DNA of 37,599 nucleotides from Bdellovibrionales bacterium (lineage in GTDB: Bacteria; Bdellovibrionota; Bdellovibrionia; Bdellovibrionales; UBA1609): the NCBI GenBank assembly GCA_013216195.1, contig JABSOQ010000018.1, positions 1 to 37,599 of the forward strand. Reading direction: 5' to 3'. Every line of letters starts with the position of its first letter. The stretch's first letter is position 1. The notes beneath the pieces are model-generated. The model searched no databases, had not been told where the DNA came from, and saw only the letters and a list, made by a program, of their open reading frames with translations. Position numbers and translations under genes: made by a program. Below, piece after piece: positions 1 through 8,295 of the stretch.

Positions 1-907
1 CTTGTTTACAGGCCTCTCTGTCAGATTTCGTTCTCAGTGGTGGGTTCATTTTCCAATTGGCATTGAGACTGCCATCTTCTTTTTCAGGTATATCTTCATC
101 GCAAAGCAAAAGGTGATGAGGTGACACTTCAACAGTAACCCGGTGCCCCTCCGACTTTGCTTTTCTAACGGCCTCGATCGAGCGAGCTGTTGAAACATGA
201 AGAACATGATAATGCCCACCTGTTTGGGCGCTAAAATCGCAGCCACGCTCAACATGTACGGCCTCAGAGTTTGGATCTATACCTTTAATGCCATGCCTCT
301 CTGAAACTTCGCCTTTATGAATGGCTCCTCCAGCAGACAAACTCTCATCTTCAGAGTGATCCAAAACAGGCAGATTCACTTGGCTTCCCTTTTCAAGTGC
401 AAGCTTGAAGAGCTCATCGTTTTGAACCCCTTTGCCATCATCGGTAAGAGCTATGGCTCCAGCACTTTTCAACGCTTCGAAATCTGTTATCTTCTCGCCC
501 TTGAGACCGTAGGTTACCGCACCAGTCGGGTAAACCTTGCACAATCCGACTTCTTGTGACCGTTTCCACATACTTTCAACCACCTCTGGCTGATCCGCTG
601 TCGGGGCAGTGTTCGGCATCGAGATCACCGCAGTAAAGCCACCTTTTGCTGCGGCTTTACTTCCCGACTCTATATCTTCTTTGTACTCCATGCCAGGCTC
701 GCGAAAGTGAACCTGAGGATCAACCAAACCTGGTGAAAGAAACAATCCCTTTGCGTCCAAAACACTATCTGCGCTCTCGGCAATCTCGCCTGATGCAATC
801 TTAGAAATACGACCATTCTCAATCAAAAGGTTTACAGAAACCACCCCTTCCCCAGGCTTACCTAACAGTGAATTCAGTGTCTTCGCATTTTTTATCAATG
901 TTTTCAT
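1..907 (-). CDS. pyrC: Dihydroorotase, 5' part (gene runs off the left edge)
   Basis: The frame stays open from an ATG at 907 down to base 1, giving about 302 residues of the N-terminal part of a cyclic amidohydrolase. The family closes carbamoyl-aspartate to dihydroorotate in pyrimidine synthesis in the cytoplasm. Visible landmarks are the metal-site strand near residue 60 reading DPQVHFREPG, then GGFTAVISMPNTAPT near residue 90 and a later HYHVLHVST strand. The HFREPG and MPNT signatures fit dihydroorotase class I or its allantoinase-like relatives. The usual D-x-H-x-H-x-R has Gln in place of the first His, which would remove a classical zinc ligand. From memory similar Q-containing variants exist in other bacteria, so it may be a subfamily trait rather than inactivation. 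The C-terminal metal ligands are outside the window, so activity cannot be judged. Confidence 0.9.
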   Translation of the reverse strand, partial: MKTLIKNAKTLNSLLGKPGEGVVSVNLLIENGRISKIASGEIAESADSVLDAKGLFLSPGLVDPQVHFREPGMEYKEDIESGSKAAAKGGFTAVISMPNTAPTADQPEVVESMWKRSQEVGLCKVYPTGAVTYGLKGEKITDFEALKSAGAIALTDDGKGVQNDELFKLALEKGSQVNLPVLDHSEDESLSAGGAIHKGEVSERHGIKGIDPNSEAVHVERGCDFSAQTGGHYHVLHVSTARSIEAVRKAKSEGHRVTVEVSPHHLLLCDEDIPEKEDGSLNANWKMNPPLRTKSDREACKQ

Positions 908-1067
908 CAAAACTACCTTTCGCCTCGAGTGGTGGCATATTTCAGAAGCCAGGCCGAATATGTCGGTCAGGCCAAAGAAATAGCAGAGAAGCACGACCAA
1001 ATTCAACCGCTACTCAACAATTTTGAATGCCGAATCAGCTCAAAAAGTGTATCACTCAATCAAATGC

Positions 1068-1114
1068 AACTGAGACAGTTGATAGTTTCATACTAGTTGT
1101 GAAGAGTCTCAGTT
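1068..1114. promoter_or_regulatory. Inverted repeat upstream of GNAT gene
   Basis: AACTGAGAC at 1068-1076 is repeated as its exact reverse complement GTCTCAGTT at 1106-1114, with a 29-base spacer. It ends 26 bases before the ATG at 1141, so it could be an operator or a 5'-leader hairpin. The rest of the 908-1140 gap shows no convincing promoter pair. Function is inferred only from position. Confidence 0.3.
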
Positions 1115-1140
1115 CAGTACCCAAGAGATGAGGTAGAGGC

Positions 1141-1458
1141 ATGGCTGACGCAAGTGTAGAGCATTATGAGCACCAGCGCGGTGGAGAATGGGTTATTCAT
1201 AAAAGTGAAGATGAAGGCAAGCTCGCAAGAATGACCTATGTTAGGGTAAGTACAGATAAAATTGTGATTGATCACACGTTGGTACCAGAATCTTGGTCTG
1301 GCCAAGGGCTCGCTAAGGCATTACTTGAAACTGCAATTCAATACCTAAGAGACACCAACACCTTAACGGCTCCAACCTGCCCATACGCCAGAGCTCAACT
1401 CAAAAAACACAAAGAGTGGCATGACGTTCTTAGCCCAGAGGTCCGCCCGAAACAGTGA
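1141..1458 (+). CDS. GNAT-like N-acetyltransferase of the YjdJ/COG2388 type
   Basis: This 105-residue protein has the compact single-domain form of the COG2388 acetyltransferase-like family. The core reads IDHTLVPESWSGQGLAKALL at about residues 42-61, matching the acetyl-CoA-binding loop (Q/R-x-x-G-x-G/A), in which SGQGLAK is the pyrophosphate-binding part. It is followed by the family's TCPYARAQLKKH segment, which normally reads PLCPYA. The family is thought to bind acetyl-CoA, but its substrates are largely unknown. The ATG is preceded by GATGAGGTAGAGGC, a weak ribosome-binding site. The gene is convergent with the frameshifted acetyltransferase gene, 12 bases away, and there is no hairpin terminator between them. 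Confidence 0.82.
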   Translation: MADASVEHYEHQRGGEWVIHKSEDEGKLARMTYVRVSTDKIVIDHTLVPESWSGQGLAKALLETAIQYLRDTNTLTAPTCPYARAQLKKHKEWHDVLSPEVRPKQ

Positions 1459-1470
1459 TGGCCTTTGGCC

Positions 1471-2267
1471 TCAGCCTCTCCACCAACTCAGAGAGTAATT
1501 GATTTCAGATTTTGCAAAGCCCACAGATTCGTAAATACGGGCCGCATGGTAATCGGGATCGGCCTCCATAACGAGGGTCTCGACGCCAAACTCTCTCAAG
1601 GCTTGGCAGCCAGCTAGGTACACTATCGTACCGCAGATGCCTCTTCTTTTGTGATCTGGGTGAGTTCCAACATTTTGATACCTTGCAATCTCTTGCTCAA
1701 AATAGACGCCTAGATCACCAACAAGCTTTTCACCGAGAAAGGCTCCAAACCAAGCGCCTTTACCAGCTTTAGCCATAGCTCGGTATTGAGCCACTTGCTC
1801 TCTTTTGAAAGCCTCATAATAGTCATTGAAATACTTCGGGTCAGAACACAGAGTTTGTAGCTCAATCACCTGCTCCCACTCCGAGTCAGACTCAATTTTT
1901 TGAATTCAATTTCATCATTGTAATGAGCAGGCTTCTTTAACTCTTTCGCCGTTAAAACGACAGCTGAGTCTAATTCGAAACCAGCCTCTAAGAACTCTTG
2001 ATGCTCTCCAGGGTGATTCGCCTCTGTGTCCCATGTAAAAACGTAGTGATGGGGCTCCGTATAGAAAGAGAACTCTTGGTCGAACAGTGATCGCCACCGA
2101 TTTAGATCACCTTGTTCGGGGGCCCGGTCAAACACCATGTAGTTACCCCAATGATAACCAGGGTTAGAGGGCGTCTTAATCAGGGTGTAGCCACCCTTGT
2201 CTTCGATTAGACCTGAAAAGCCGGCAAAGATAAAATCCGTTCTGCGACCAAGTGAGCGCACTTTCAT
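1471..2267 (-). pseudogene. GNAT acetyltransferase gene split by a frameshift
   Basis: Two reading frames abut here. The upstream frame (2267 to 1866) gives an N-terminal half of 133 residues ending EFKKLSLTRSGSR. The downstream frame (to 1471) gives a GNAT C-terminal half with RYQNVGTHPDHKRRGIC and AARIYESVGF, the acetyl-CoA loop and the last GNAT strand. Read without its GTG start, the downstream frame extends upstream as ESDSEWEQVIELQ, a typical inter-domain linker in this family, directly after an A6 run (1901-1906 on the plus strand as T6). Adding one A would fuse the halves into a single protein of about 266 residues: EFKKIESDSEWEQVIE. So this is one gene with a single-base deletion in a homopolymer, either real or a sequencing error. 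Two translationally coupled genes (GTGA overlap at 1866-1869) are less likely. Confidence 0.75.
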
Positions 2268-2279
2268 AAAAATGCGCCC

Positions 2280-3632
2280 CTAAAGCGTGTAGGCCATCTC
2301 ATCGACTAAAATACCAGGTACCCTAGAGCCCCCGATTGCCCTCTGCTCATATGTACCGATCACTGGTTGAGTTTCAGCAAAACTCGTTAGGTCTACCAAC
2401 TTGTCACCAAAAATATTGTAAACGGTTTCATCAAAACGCAAATCTTTGATAGGCCCTTTGATCTCACCATTCTCGACCCAGAAGCATGCAAACCTTGTCA
2501 TACCTGTAACTCGTGCCTTGGGTAGATCGCTATAGTTCAAATAGTGCAGGTTAGAAACATACAAACCTGTGCCTAAAGCCGACAGAATATCAGCCCTATC
2601 CAGGCTACCGGTACCCATTACAGCCGAGCGAAGCCCCTCGCCTGCAGAGGCTCTGTTACCCTCTAGATCTGAGTATTCCTCTGCCGTCTTTGAACTCACA
2701 AGAAGAGTTTTTAACTCACCCTGATCAATCACTGACAATTTATCATCTGCAACTTCTCCGAACGAATTGAACTTAGGGCTCAGGCCCAGAGAGAAATCTT
2801 CAGTGATATTCATTTTTTGAGAGAACTTGCGGTTACCTTCGGCCAACTCCTTTAGTGAACTTCTGCCTGTTTTAAATGCTTGCGCACTCCAACCACCCCA
2901 GTTCAACAAACCCAACAGCTCGTTAACCGCAGCAGGGGCGAGGTAAGTCTTGTAGTTGCCTCTTTTCACTTCTTGGGTTGGAAGCCTCATATGAGACAGT
3001 TGATTAGTAGCATCACTAACGTTTGCCTCAAAAGCTGCTTGATCCCACTTTGTATCAGCATAACAAGCCTTCACGGCCTTCTGTTTAGATGAGTAAAGTG
3101 AATAATCAACATAGAAGCTCTCATTTGAGAACCAGTGCTTTTGTCCCAACGAGTTTTGATTACCACGGAAAACAATTCCGTCTGCCAGCAAACCGGCGGC
3201 ATCAACACTCTGAAGGGGCTTCACCATTTCGGGCAGTAACCGCTCGCCGTTTGATTCTGCAAGCAAAACATCCTCGTCTGAGCTCGCAAGATTCTTAGGC
3301 TCTACAATAAAGGGTGTCTCAGGCAGAATTGCTGCTTCTTTTCTAGCCGACTCAACCAAAGACATCAGTTTTCTGGTATCTTTGTCAACGTCACCACTTA
3401 ACACCATAGATTTCTTCAATTCGCAGTTGTTCACTATAAAGCTCATCCCCAGTGCCACTTGATCGACCCGAGACGGCTGTCTCACTTTCGATTGACTGAA
3501 TCGGCAATAAAGAGAGTCCTCTCCGCTTACCGACAAGGTCACTTGCTCATCGGACTTAAGCGCAGAGAAGAGGTTTTCACTTAACTCGGCAAAAGCCTGC
3601 TTTTTGTTTTTAACCCACTCTTGAGACGTCAT
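2280..3632 (-). CDS. tldE: TldD/PmbA family protein, TldE-like subunit
   Basis: This 450-residue protein is the partner of the TldD homologue directly upstream. Its reading frame begins at an ATG that overlaps the TldD stop as TAATG (3630-3634), so the two are translationally coupled. In characterised systems TldD and TldE/PmbA form a heterodimeric cytoplasmic protease that degrades flexible peptides, matures microcin B17 and degrades the CcdA antitoxin. TldE lacks the HExxxH motif and no such motif is visible here. The C-terminal half carries the family's patterns, including VTGMTRFACFWVENGEIKGP and DLRFDETVYNIFGDKL. No signal peptide is present. Calling it the non-catalytic subunit rests on gene order, overall resemblance and the missing zinc motif. 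Confidence 0.85.
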   Translation of the reverse strand: MTSQEWVKNKKQAFAELSENLFSALKSDEQVTLSVSGEDSLYCRFSQSKVRQPSRVDQVALGMSFIVNNCELKKSMVLSGDVDKDTRKLMSLVESARKEAAILPETPFIVEPKNLASSDEDVLLAESNGERLLPEMVKPLQSVDAAGLLADGIVFRGNQNSLGQKHWFSNESFYVDYSLYSSKQKAVKACYADTKWDQAAFEANVSDATNQLSHMRLPTQEVKRGNYKTYLAPAAVNELLGLLNWGGWSAQAFKTGRSSLKELAEGNRKFSQKMNITEDFSLGLSPKFNSFGEVADDKLSVIDQGELKTLLVSSKTAEEYSDLEGNRASAGEGLRSAVMGTGSLDRADILSALGTGLYVSNLHYLNYSDLPKARVTGMTRFACFWVENGEIKGPIKDLRFDETVYNIFGDKLVDLTSFAETQPVIGTYEQRAIGGSRVPGILVDEMAYTL

Positions 3633-5062
3633 TAGCGCGCTCCTCCAAAAACTTCGATATCAGAAAACAAACAGTGCGGGGTCGCATGACCAACTCGAAT
3701 CACTTGGTTCGGCTCAGCTTTGCCACAGAAAAAACTGCCCCAAACTTCAAAATTGTCACCATTGCCGACCATTTTTAAGTTGCTCCAAAATGGAGTGCAT
3801 ACACCTCTATAATTTGGATTTTTGACTGTCTTTGTGATCTCACCATTCTCAATAAGCTTTGCGTACTCACAGCCAAATTGAAACTTATTGCGGTAATCGT
3901 CTATCGACCAAGATTTATTGGTGTCCATGAAAACACCTTTTTCGACAGAAGAAATCATGTCAGACATACTTGATGTGCCAGCTTCAATGTTAATGTTTGC
4001 CATACGGTCTAGAGCCGGTCGGTTCCATGAAGTTGATCTGGCACAGGCAACACCAGGCACATTCGCCCGCGACTGGCTTTCAAGGCTACCTAGCCCTCTC
4101 AATAGCTTGCCGTCTTTAATCAAATACTCTTTTTCAGCTTTAACACCAGTGTCATCGAACATATAAGAAGCAAGCTCTCCCGATACTGTAGGATCGAAAG
4201 TCACGTTCAATAAATCAGAGCCATATTGAAGCTTGCCGAAGTCTTCGAGCCCGATAAAGCTCCAGCCGGCATAGTTTCTTTCATCACCCAAAATTCGGTC
4301 TAGCTCTAATGGGTGACCAATTGATTCATGAATCTGTAAATAGAGCTGGCTTGGTGCTAGCAAGAGATCTCGTGTGTCTTCAGGGCAATTTTCGGCATCC
4401 AAAAGCTCTAAGACCTGTTCGCCAATCCGCACAGATTCGGCAGTCATATGCTCTCGATCAAAAAATTCGTAGCCCGATTGACTAACATCCATACCGTTGG
4501 TGCGGGTCTGAACATCAGAACCCCTTTGAGCCGTGGCACTCAAATGTGAAAAATTATGGCTAAAGGTTTGATCAAACTCAGAACCGTTCGAACTGACATA
4601 GGTCATGTTGGTCACAGCATTTTGTGCGTAGGCCACTCGGCTTACAATTTCATCTGAAGTCTTCATAGCTTTTGTCGAATCGACCAACAGGGCAATCAAC
4701 TCTTGCATGCCCAATTGATCGAGGGTTTGCGAAGTTTTGCTGGCATAGCTGCCTACGGCTTTGGGTCTTTGATCTAAGCTGAACTTTGCCAAAGACCAAC
4801 CTTTTGAGAACTCAGCCAAAGCCATTGCCCTATTGTGAGCTCTAGCGATTCCGTCTTTCGAAACATCCGCCGTAGCTGAATAGTGAAACTGACCATCAAC
4901 GAGAACCTCTACCATTACCCCTTCTGAGATACCTTGGTTTACGGCTTCTACTCTTTCATCTCTTACTTGAAAAGAACGAGAGTCCTCTGCTACATGCCTC
5001 AGACCAACCCACTCAGCAGGTGAGTTTAAAGAGGCTAACATTTCTTTAAGTTCTGTTTTCAC
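3632..5062 (-). CDS. tldD: Metalloprotease TldD
   Basis: This 476-residue protein has the normal TldD length. The zinc-protease helix HESIGH is at residues 245-250, followed by PLELDRILGDERNYAG, the family's hallmark HExxxH region. Further family landmarks are FDDTGVKAEKEYLIKDGKL and the GCEYAKLIENGEITK segment near the C-terminus. TldD supplies the catalytic half of the TldD/TldE peptidase in the cytoplasm. The stop codon overlaps the ATG of the tldE-like gene, so the pair forms a coupled operon. A perfect 8-bp hairpin (5098-5120) lies about 36 bases upstream of its ATG, between it and the START-like gene. The stop codon is TAA, which argues against any reassignment of TAA in this organism. 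Confidence 0.93.
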   Translation of the reverse strand: MKTELKEMLASLNSPAEWVGLRHVAEDSRSFQVRDERVEAVNQGISEGVMVEVLVDGQFHYSATADVSKDGIARAHNRAMALAEFSKGWSLAKFSLDQRPKAVGSYASKTSQTLDQLGMQELIALLVDSTKAMKTSDEIVSRVAYAQNAVTNMTYVSSNGSEFDQTFSHNFSHLSATAQRGSDVQTRTNGMDVSQSGYEFFDREHMTAESVRIGEQVLELLDAENCPEDTRDLLLAPSQLYLQIHESIGHPLELDRILGDERNYAGWSFIGLEDFGKLQYGSDLLNVTFDPTVSGELASYMFDDTGVKAEKEYLIKDGKLLRGLGSLESQSRANVPGVACARSTSWNRPALDRMANINIEAGTSSMSDMISSVEKGVFMDTNKSWSIDDYRNKFQFGCEYAKLIENGEITKTVKNPNYRGVCTPFWSNLKMVGNGDNFEVWGSFFCGKAEPNQVIRVGHATPHCLFSDIEVFGGAR

Positions 5063-5097
5063 TAATCCCCCAAATTGTAAAAGCGAACAAAATGACC

Positions 5098-5120
5098 TAT
5101 CGCAGAAAGCTACTGCGATA
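5098..5120. other. Perfect 8-bp hairpin between START-like gene and tldD
   Basis: TATCGCAG and CTGCGATA flank a 7-base loop. On the minus strand the hairpin follows the START-like gene's stop by about 90 bases and precedes the tldD ATG by about 36 bases. It lacks a following T-run, so it could be a weak terminator or a leader structure. The remaining intergenic sequence 5121-5210 shows nothing recognisable. Confidence 0.35.
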
Positions 5121-5210
5121 CGGTCTGTAAGGCAAGCAAGTGGTCTTGAGTTTAAACTAACTGAAGATATTGGATGAAAAGCCCAGGTTGGCTTTGAAAT
5201 TCATAGTTGC

Positions 5211-5684
5211 TCAAATCGAAATGTACTTTTGCCATTCAGGGCTCTCTGCGACTTGTTTGATTACGCGGTTTCGTTCAATCAAAAACGACCTCATATGGCG
5301 AGTCACAAAGGGGTCAGCAATATAGCCCGCTGGCCCAAATGGGCATTGAAAGTCGAAAATTTCTCGCATTAGGGTTTGCCCGTCTTTTTCTATAAAAATG
5401 TGATCGTGGTTAAACCACTTAAAGATACCCTTAACTTGCGAATCACGAAACGAGTTGGGCCGATCAAACTGGGTGATTTTGACCCTGAGGTTCCATTTTA
5501 ATCCAAAATGCCACGCCTCCCAAAGAACCTCATCATTAAGTTTAACCAAGCCTGAGGTCACACCATCAATGGCTTTCTCTTTAGTGCCTGTGGCTGACCT
5601 CATAAGAAGATCAATGCTTCGACTCAAATCAAAGCAAACTTCTTTAGGTTGGTTAACGAGTGTCTCTAACTCAATACGGCCCAT
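5211..5684 (-). CDS. SRPBCC/START-like ligand-binding protein
   Basis: This is a 157-residue single-domain protein. It opens with RIELETLVNQPKEVCFDLSR, the first strand and helix typical of SRPBCC (cyclase/dehydrase, START-like) folds. An alternating strand pattern follows, with LKWNLRVKITQFDRPNSFRD and then a C-terminal helix starting around FVTRHMRSFLIERNRVI. Proteins of this type hold a hydrophobic ligand in an internal cavity; the ligand cannot be predicted here. There is no signal peptide, so it is probably cytoplasmic. It lies 30 bases downstream of the sbtA-like gene on the same strand with an AGGA ribosome site close to the ATG, so the two could be co-transcribed. Confidence 0.75.
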   Translation of the reverse strand: MGRIELETLVNQPKEVCFDLSRSIDLLMRSATGTKEKAIDGVTSGLVKLNDEVLWEAWHFGLKWNLRVKITQFDRPNSFRDSQVKGIFKWFNHDHIFIEKDGQTLMREIFDFQCPFGPAGYIADPFVTRHMRSFLIERNRVIKQVAESPEWQKYISI

Positions 5685-5714
5685 AGGTTCCTATCTGTCA
5701 AAGCGGTTTCACTA

Positions 5715-6662
5715 TTAGGCAGGCAGAGTTCGAGCCAGTAAGTAAAACAGGGGTATACCCAGAGTTATGTTAAACGGAAACGTGATCGCCAATGAGGCTG
5801 TTAGAGACAGAGTCGGGTTCGCCTCAGGCACAGCAATCTTCATCGCGCTTGGAGCTGCAATATAAGAAGCACTCGCAGACAATATCGCCAGCAAGAACTT
5901 GCCGCCAAGGCTTAGCCCAATCAGATGACCAGCACATAAACCAAGAACCCCTGAAATCACAGGCATAGTGAGTGCGAAAAAGAGTAAGAACAAACCAGTC
6001 TTTTTTAAATGACCCATTTGCTGAGAGGCAATAACTCCCATCTCGAGCAAGAACAATGCGAGGAACCCTTTAAACAGGTCAACAAACAAGGGGTCTAGCG
6101 GAGCCATCTTTTCCGGGCCAGCTAAGTAGCCAATCAACAAGCCTCCACCCAGAAGAAAAATACTTTTACCAAGTAAGATGTCTCTGGCTAACTTGTTCTT
6201 GTCGCCAACCGAAGACAGCCCACCCTTGGCCAAAAAGATACCAACACATATGGCCGGTATTTCCAAGATTACCACTAATGTCATCATGTAAGGTTCATAG
6301 CTCACATCTAATGACTCGAGAAAAGCCAAAGAGGTCGCAAAAGTCACGGCACTTACTGAACCGTAGTGACCAGCAATGGAGCCAGCATCGGCTTGATTTA
6401 CTTTTTTTGAAGCGCGTAAAATAAAGTAGGCTATGACGGGTATCAGAACGCCTACAGCCAGAGTTGCAAAAAGGGCAGGCACGAACTCTCCAAAATTGGT
6501 CTTTGAAAGCTGAACACCACCCTTGAACCCAATAGCAAGCAACAGATATAGACTTACAAAATCGTAAGAACTTCTTGGCAACCTCAAGTCAGATTTGACC
6601 AAGCCGGACACAAGCCCAACTATGAAACACAAAATCGTAGGGTCTAGAAGGTTCTGAATCAT
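5715..6662 (-). CDS. sbtA: SbtA-type sodium-dependent bicarbonate transporter
   Basis: This 315-residue integral membrane protein has about ten hydrophobic segments in two halves. It matches the SbtA/DUF897 family: LDPTILCFIVGLVSGL at the N-terminus, LYLLLAIGFKGGVQLSK, then IAGHYGSVSAVTFATSLAFL in the core, and a second half with SASASYIAAPSAMKIAVPEA. The GHYGSVSAVTF and SASASYIAAPSA segments correspond to the two inverted-repeat substrate/sodium sites. In cyanobacteria SbtA imports bicarbonate with sodium and is gated by the PII-like protein SbtB. No sbtB-like gene lies next to it here; the downstream neighbour is a START-like protein. In a heterotroph it may feed carboxylation reactions, but that is inference. 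A GAAAGAG ribosome site precedes the ATG. Confidence 0.85.
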   Translation of the reverse strand: MIQNLLDPTILCFIVGLVSGLVKSDLRLPRSSYDFVSLYLLLAIGFKGGVQLSKTNFGEFVPALFATLAVGVLIPVIAYFILRASKKVNQADAGSIAGHYGSVSAVTFATSLAFLESLDVSYEPYMMTLVVILEIPAICVGIFLAKGGLSSVGDKNKLARDILLGKSIFLLGGGLLIGYLAGPEKMAPLDPLFVDLFKGFLALFLLEMGVIASQQMGHLKKTGLFLLFFALTMPVISGVLGLCAGHLIGLSLGGKFLLAILSASASYIAAPSAMKIAVPEANPTLSLTASLAITFPFNITLGIPLFYLLARTLPA

Positions 6663-6953
6663 TCTGCTCTTTCTTTTTGCAGGAGCCCAAAGTCGCGTGA
6701 CTTAGGCCTTCCTATCTCAACCTAGCTTAGAGAACCAAAAGGCCTGGGTATGTACTTTTTGTTTACGGGCCCAATTAACTATATTTCATTCAGCAATGCA
6801 CCAAGAAATAGGCCTAATTTGAAGCCACTGAGCCGATTCTCAAGTGAGACAGACATGGAATAGCCTCCGGCAATCAACGCGAAACGACAATTTTCAATCT
6901 GATAATCACGTGGCCAAAACTTTACTCTTTCATAAGTTAATTCTTGAGCCTGA

Positions 6954-7343
6954 TTAAGATTCGACCGGGGAGCAGATCTCAATCAAGAACCCATTATTGT
7001 CTGTGACATACGATATTGTTTGCCCCCAAGGCTTTTTCACAGGCTCTTTGACACCTTTAGCACCATTATCGATTGCTGTCTTAAATGCCTTCTCAACATC
7101 ATCGGTTACGAAACCGATCTCGAATGATGGTAGTTCTGAATCAGCGGTTTGCTTCTTATAATGAAAACCATGAGAGCCTGCTAGATTATGGGACACAAAG
7201 CCCAGCTTTGTATCACCAGTTTGCATCTCCCCATAGTCACCCTCTGGGTGAAGAAAGCCTTTACTCAAGCCAAATGCTTGTTCGTAAAAATTCATCGTAT
7301 CGGAAACGTTTTCAACATATAGCAAATTGTAACCAAGTTTCAC
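6954..7343 (-). CDS. VOC family protein (glyoxalase/bleomycin-resistance fold)
   Basis: This 129-residue protein shows two beta-alpha-beta-beta-beta modules. The first begins KLGYNLLYVENVSDTMNFYE and the second SFEIGFVTDDVEKAFKTAID, ending in a GQTISYVTDNNGFLIEICSP strand with the conserved D-x-x-G-x-x-x-E/H pattern. That glutamate (FLIEIC) is the usual second-half metal ligand. VOC enzymes include glyoxalases, dioxygenases and drug-binding proteins, and the substrate is not predictable. The start is GTG at 7343 with GGAGG six bases upstream. It follows the zinc-ribbon gene by 10 bases and ends the DUF4920-HAD-zinc ribbon-VOC run. The 6663-6953 stretch beyond it contains no gene I can support. 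Confidence 0.83.
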   Translation of the reverse strand: MKLGYNLLYVENVSDTMNFYEQAFGLSKGFLHPEGDYGEMQTGDTKLGFVSHNLAGSHGFHYKKQTADSELPSFEIGFVTDDVEKAFKTAIDNGAKGVKEPVKKPWGQTISYVTDNNGFLIEICSPVES

Positions 7344-7353
7344 CTACAGCCTC

Positions 7354-7545
7354 CTACTGGTCCATCAGCCAAAAAGTTGAACCTGACTCATAAGACTCTA
7401 CAAACTTACACCTCTTACAGATCATCAGCGTGAAAGTCGGAGAACTAAAGGCCAATAGTTGCTTCTTTTTCATAACAACTTCTGAGGTCGTGTACTCTTC
7501 TCCACCACACTTTACGCATGACCATTTCTTTTTACCTGAATCCAC
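7354..7545 (-). CDS. Small zinc-ribbon protein (COG3478-like)
   Basis: This 63-residue protein has two zinc knuckles: CVKC at residues 10-13 and CKRC at residues 44-47, the latter followed by KFVESYE. The arrangement matches the small nucleic-acid-binding zinc-ribbon family COG3478, in which the second knuckle is followed by a hydrophobic-aromatic Y-E/D-like tail. The start is GTG with AGGAG six bases upstream. It sits inside a co-directional minus-strand gene run, 38 bases from the HAD gene and 10 bases from the VOC gene. Its role is unknown; nucleic-acid binding is only a family-level suggestion. Confidence 0.75.
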   Translation of the reverse strand: MDSGKKKWSCVKCGGEEYTTSEVVMKKKQLLAFSSPTFTLMICKRCKFVESYESGSTFWLMDQ

Positions 7546-7583
7546 AGTGACTCCTAGGTCTGGTTAATAGAAAAACAAAGGCC

Positions 7584-8276
7584 TCAAAGTAAATTAATGA
7601 CTTGGTCGAGCCGACTTAGAGTTTGGTATTTGTCAGTCGGCGGGTTTTCGACTTTCTCGTGATCCCAGGTCGTATGAAACGGCACATGAATAGCCATGCC
7701 GCCAAGCTCGAGAACAGGTAGTATGTCTGACTTCAATGAATTACCAATCATGAGAAAGGTGGCGGGATCAACTGACAGGTGGTCCAACAGCTCTTTGTAG
7801 TTTTTAGGCAGTTTGTTACTCAACACTTCGACATGATGAAAGAACTCACTCAAGCCAGACTTCTCTAGCTTTCTTTCTTGATCTAACAAATCGCCCTTGG
7901 TGAGTAGCAAGACCCGATGCTTTTTTGAGACAGCCTCGAGGGTTTCTCTTACCCCATCAAGCAGATCTACAGGTTTGTGCAGCATCTCTTTGCCAATTTC
8001 GAGAATGCGCCTGCTCACTTCAGGGTTCAAGTTCTGGTTAGAAAGCTCTAGGGCACACTCCATCATAGACAAAACAAAACCTTTTATGCCGTAGCCGTAA
8101 ATGGCAAGGTTCTGCATCTCGTACTTGATAAGTTCTTGTCTAGCCTTGTTCTCAGTTTCATAGCCGACCATAAGTGTGCAAAACTCATCTTCTGCATCAC
8201 GAAAGAAGGTCTCGTTTACCCACAAAGTGTCGTCAGCATCAAAACCTATGACTTCAATTTTACTATAGGACCTCAT
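7584..8276 (-). CDS. HAD-superfamily hydrolase
   Basis: This 230-residue protein is a haloacid dehalogenase-type phosphatase. Motif I is GFDADDTLW, with nucleophile D13 and acid D15. Motif II is VLLLTKGD near residue 125, with Thr in the usual Ser/Thr place. Motif III is a lysine in the KLPKNYKELL region. Motif IV is MIGNSLKSDI, with the metal-binding Asp. The all-helical cap lies between motifs I and II, as in C1 phosphatases such as phosphoglycolate phosphatase or YjjG. The substrate cannot be assigned. The gene starts at ATG 8276 with GAAGG just upstream and lies 19 bases after the DUF4920 gene. Confidence 0.88.
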   Translation of the reverse strand: MRSYSKIEVIGFDADDTLWVNETFFRDAEDEFCTLMVGYETENKARQELIKYEMQNLAIYGYGIKGFVLSMMECALELSNQNLNPEVSRRILEIGKEMLHKPVDLLDGVRETLEAVSKKHRVLLLTKGDLLDQERKLEKSGLSEFFHHVEVLSNKLPKNYKELLDHLSVDPATFLMIGNSLKSDILPVLELGGMAIHVPFHTTWDHEKVENPPTDKYQTLSRLDQVINLL

Positions 8277-8295
8277 TGCGCCTTCTTTAACAGTT

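Noticed and set aside
929-1096. A 55-codon frame starting GTG on the plus strand with a plausible amino-acid mix
   Set aside because: It has no ribosome-binding site, begins within the leader region of the divergent dihydroorotase gene and matches no family; probably chance.
1895-1910. Programmed -1 frameshift at C-AAA-AAA
   Set aside because: No clear downstream hairpin or upstream Shine-Dalgarno-like element was identified; a deletion or read error is simpler.
6779-6982. A 67-residue minus-strand frame
   Set aside because: It overlaps the 3' end of the VOC gene, lacks a ribosome site and shows no recognisable motif.
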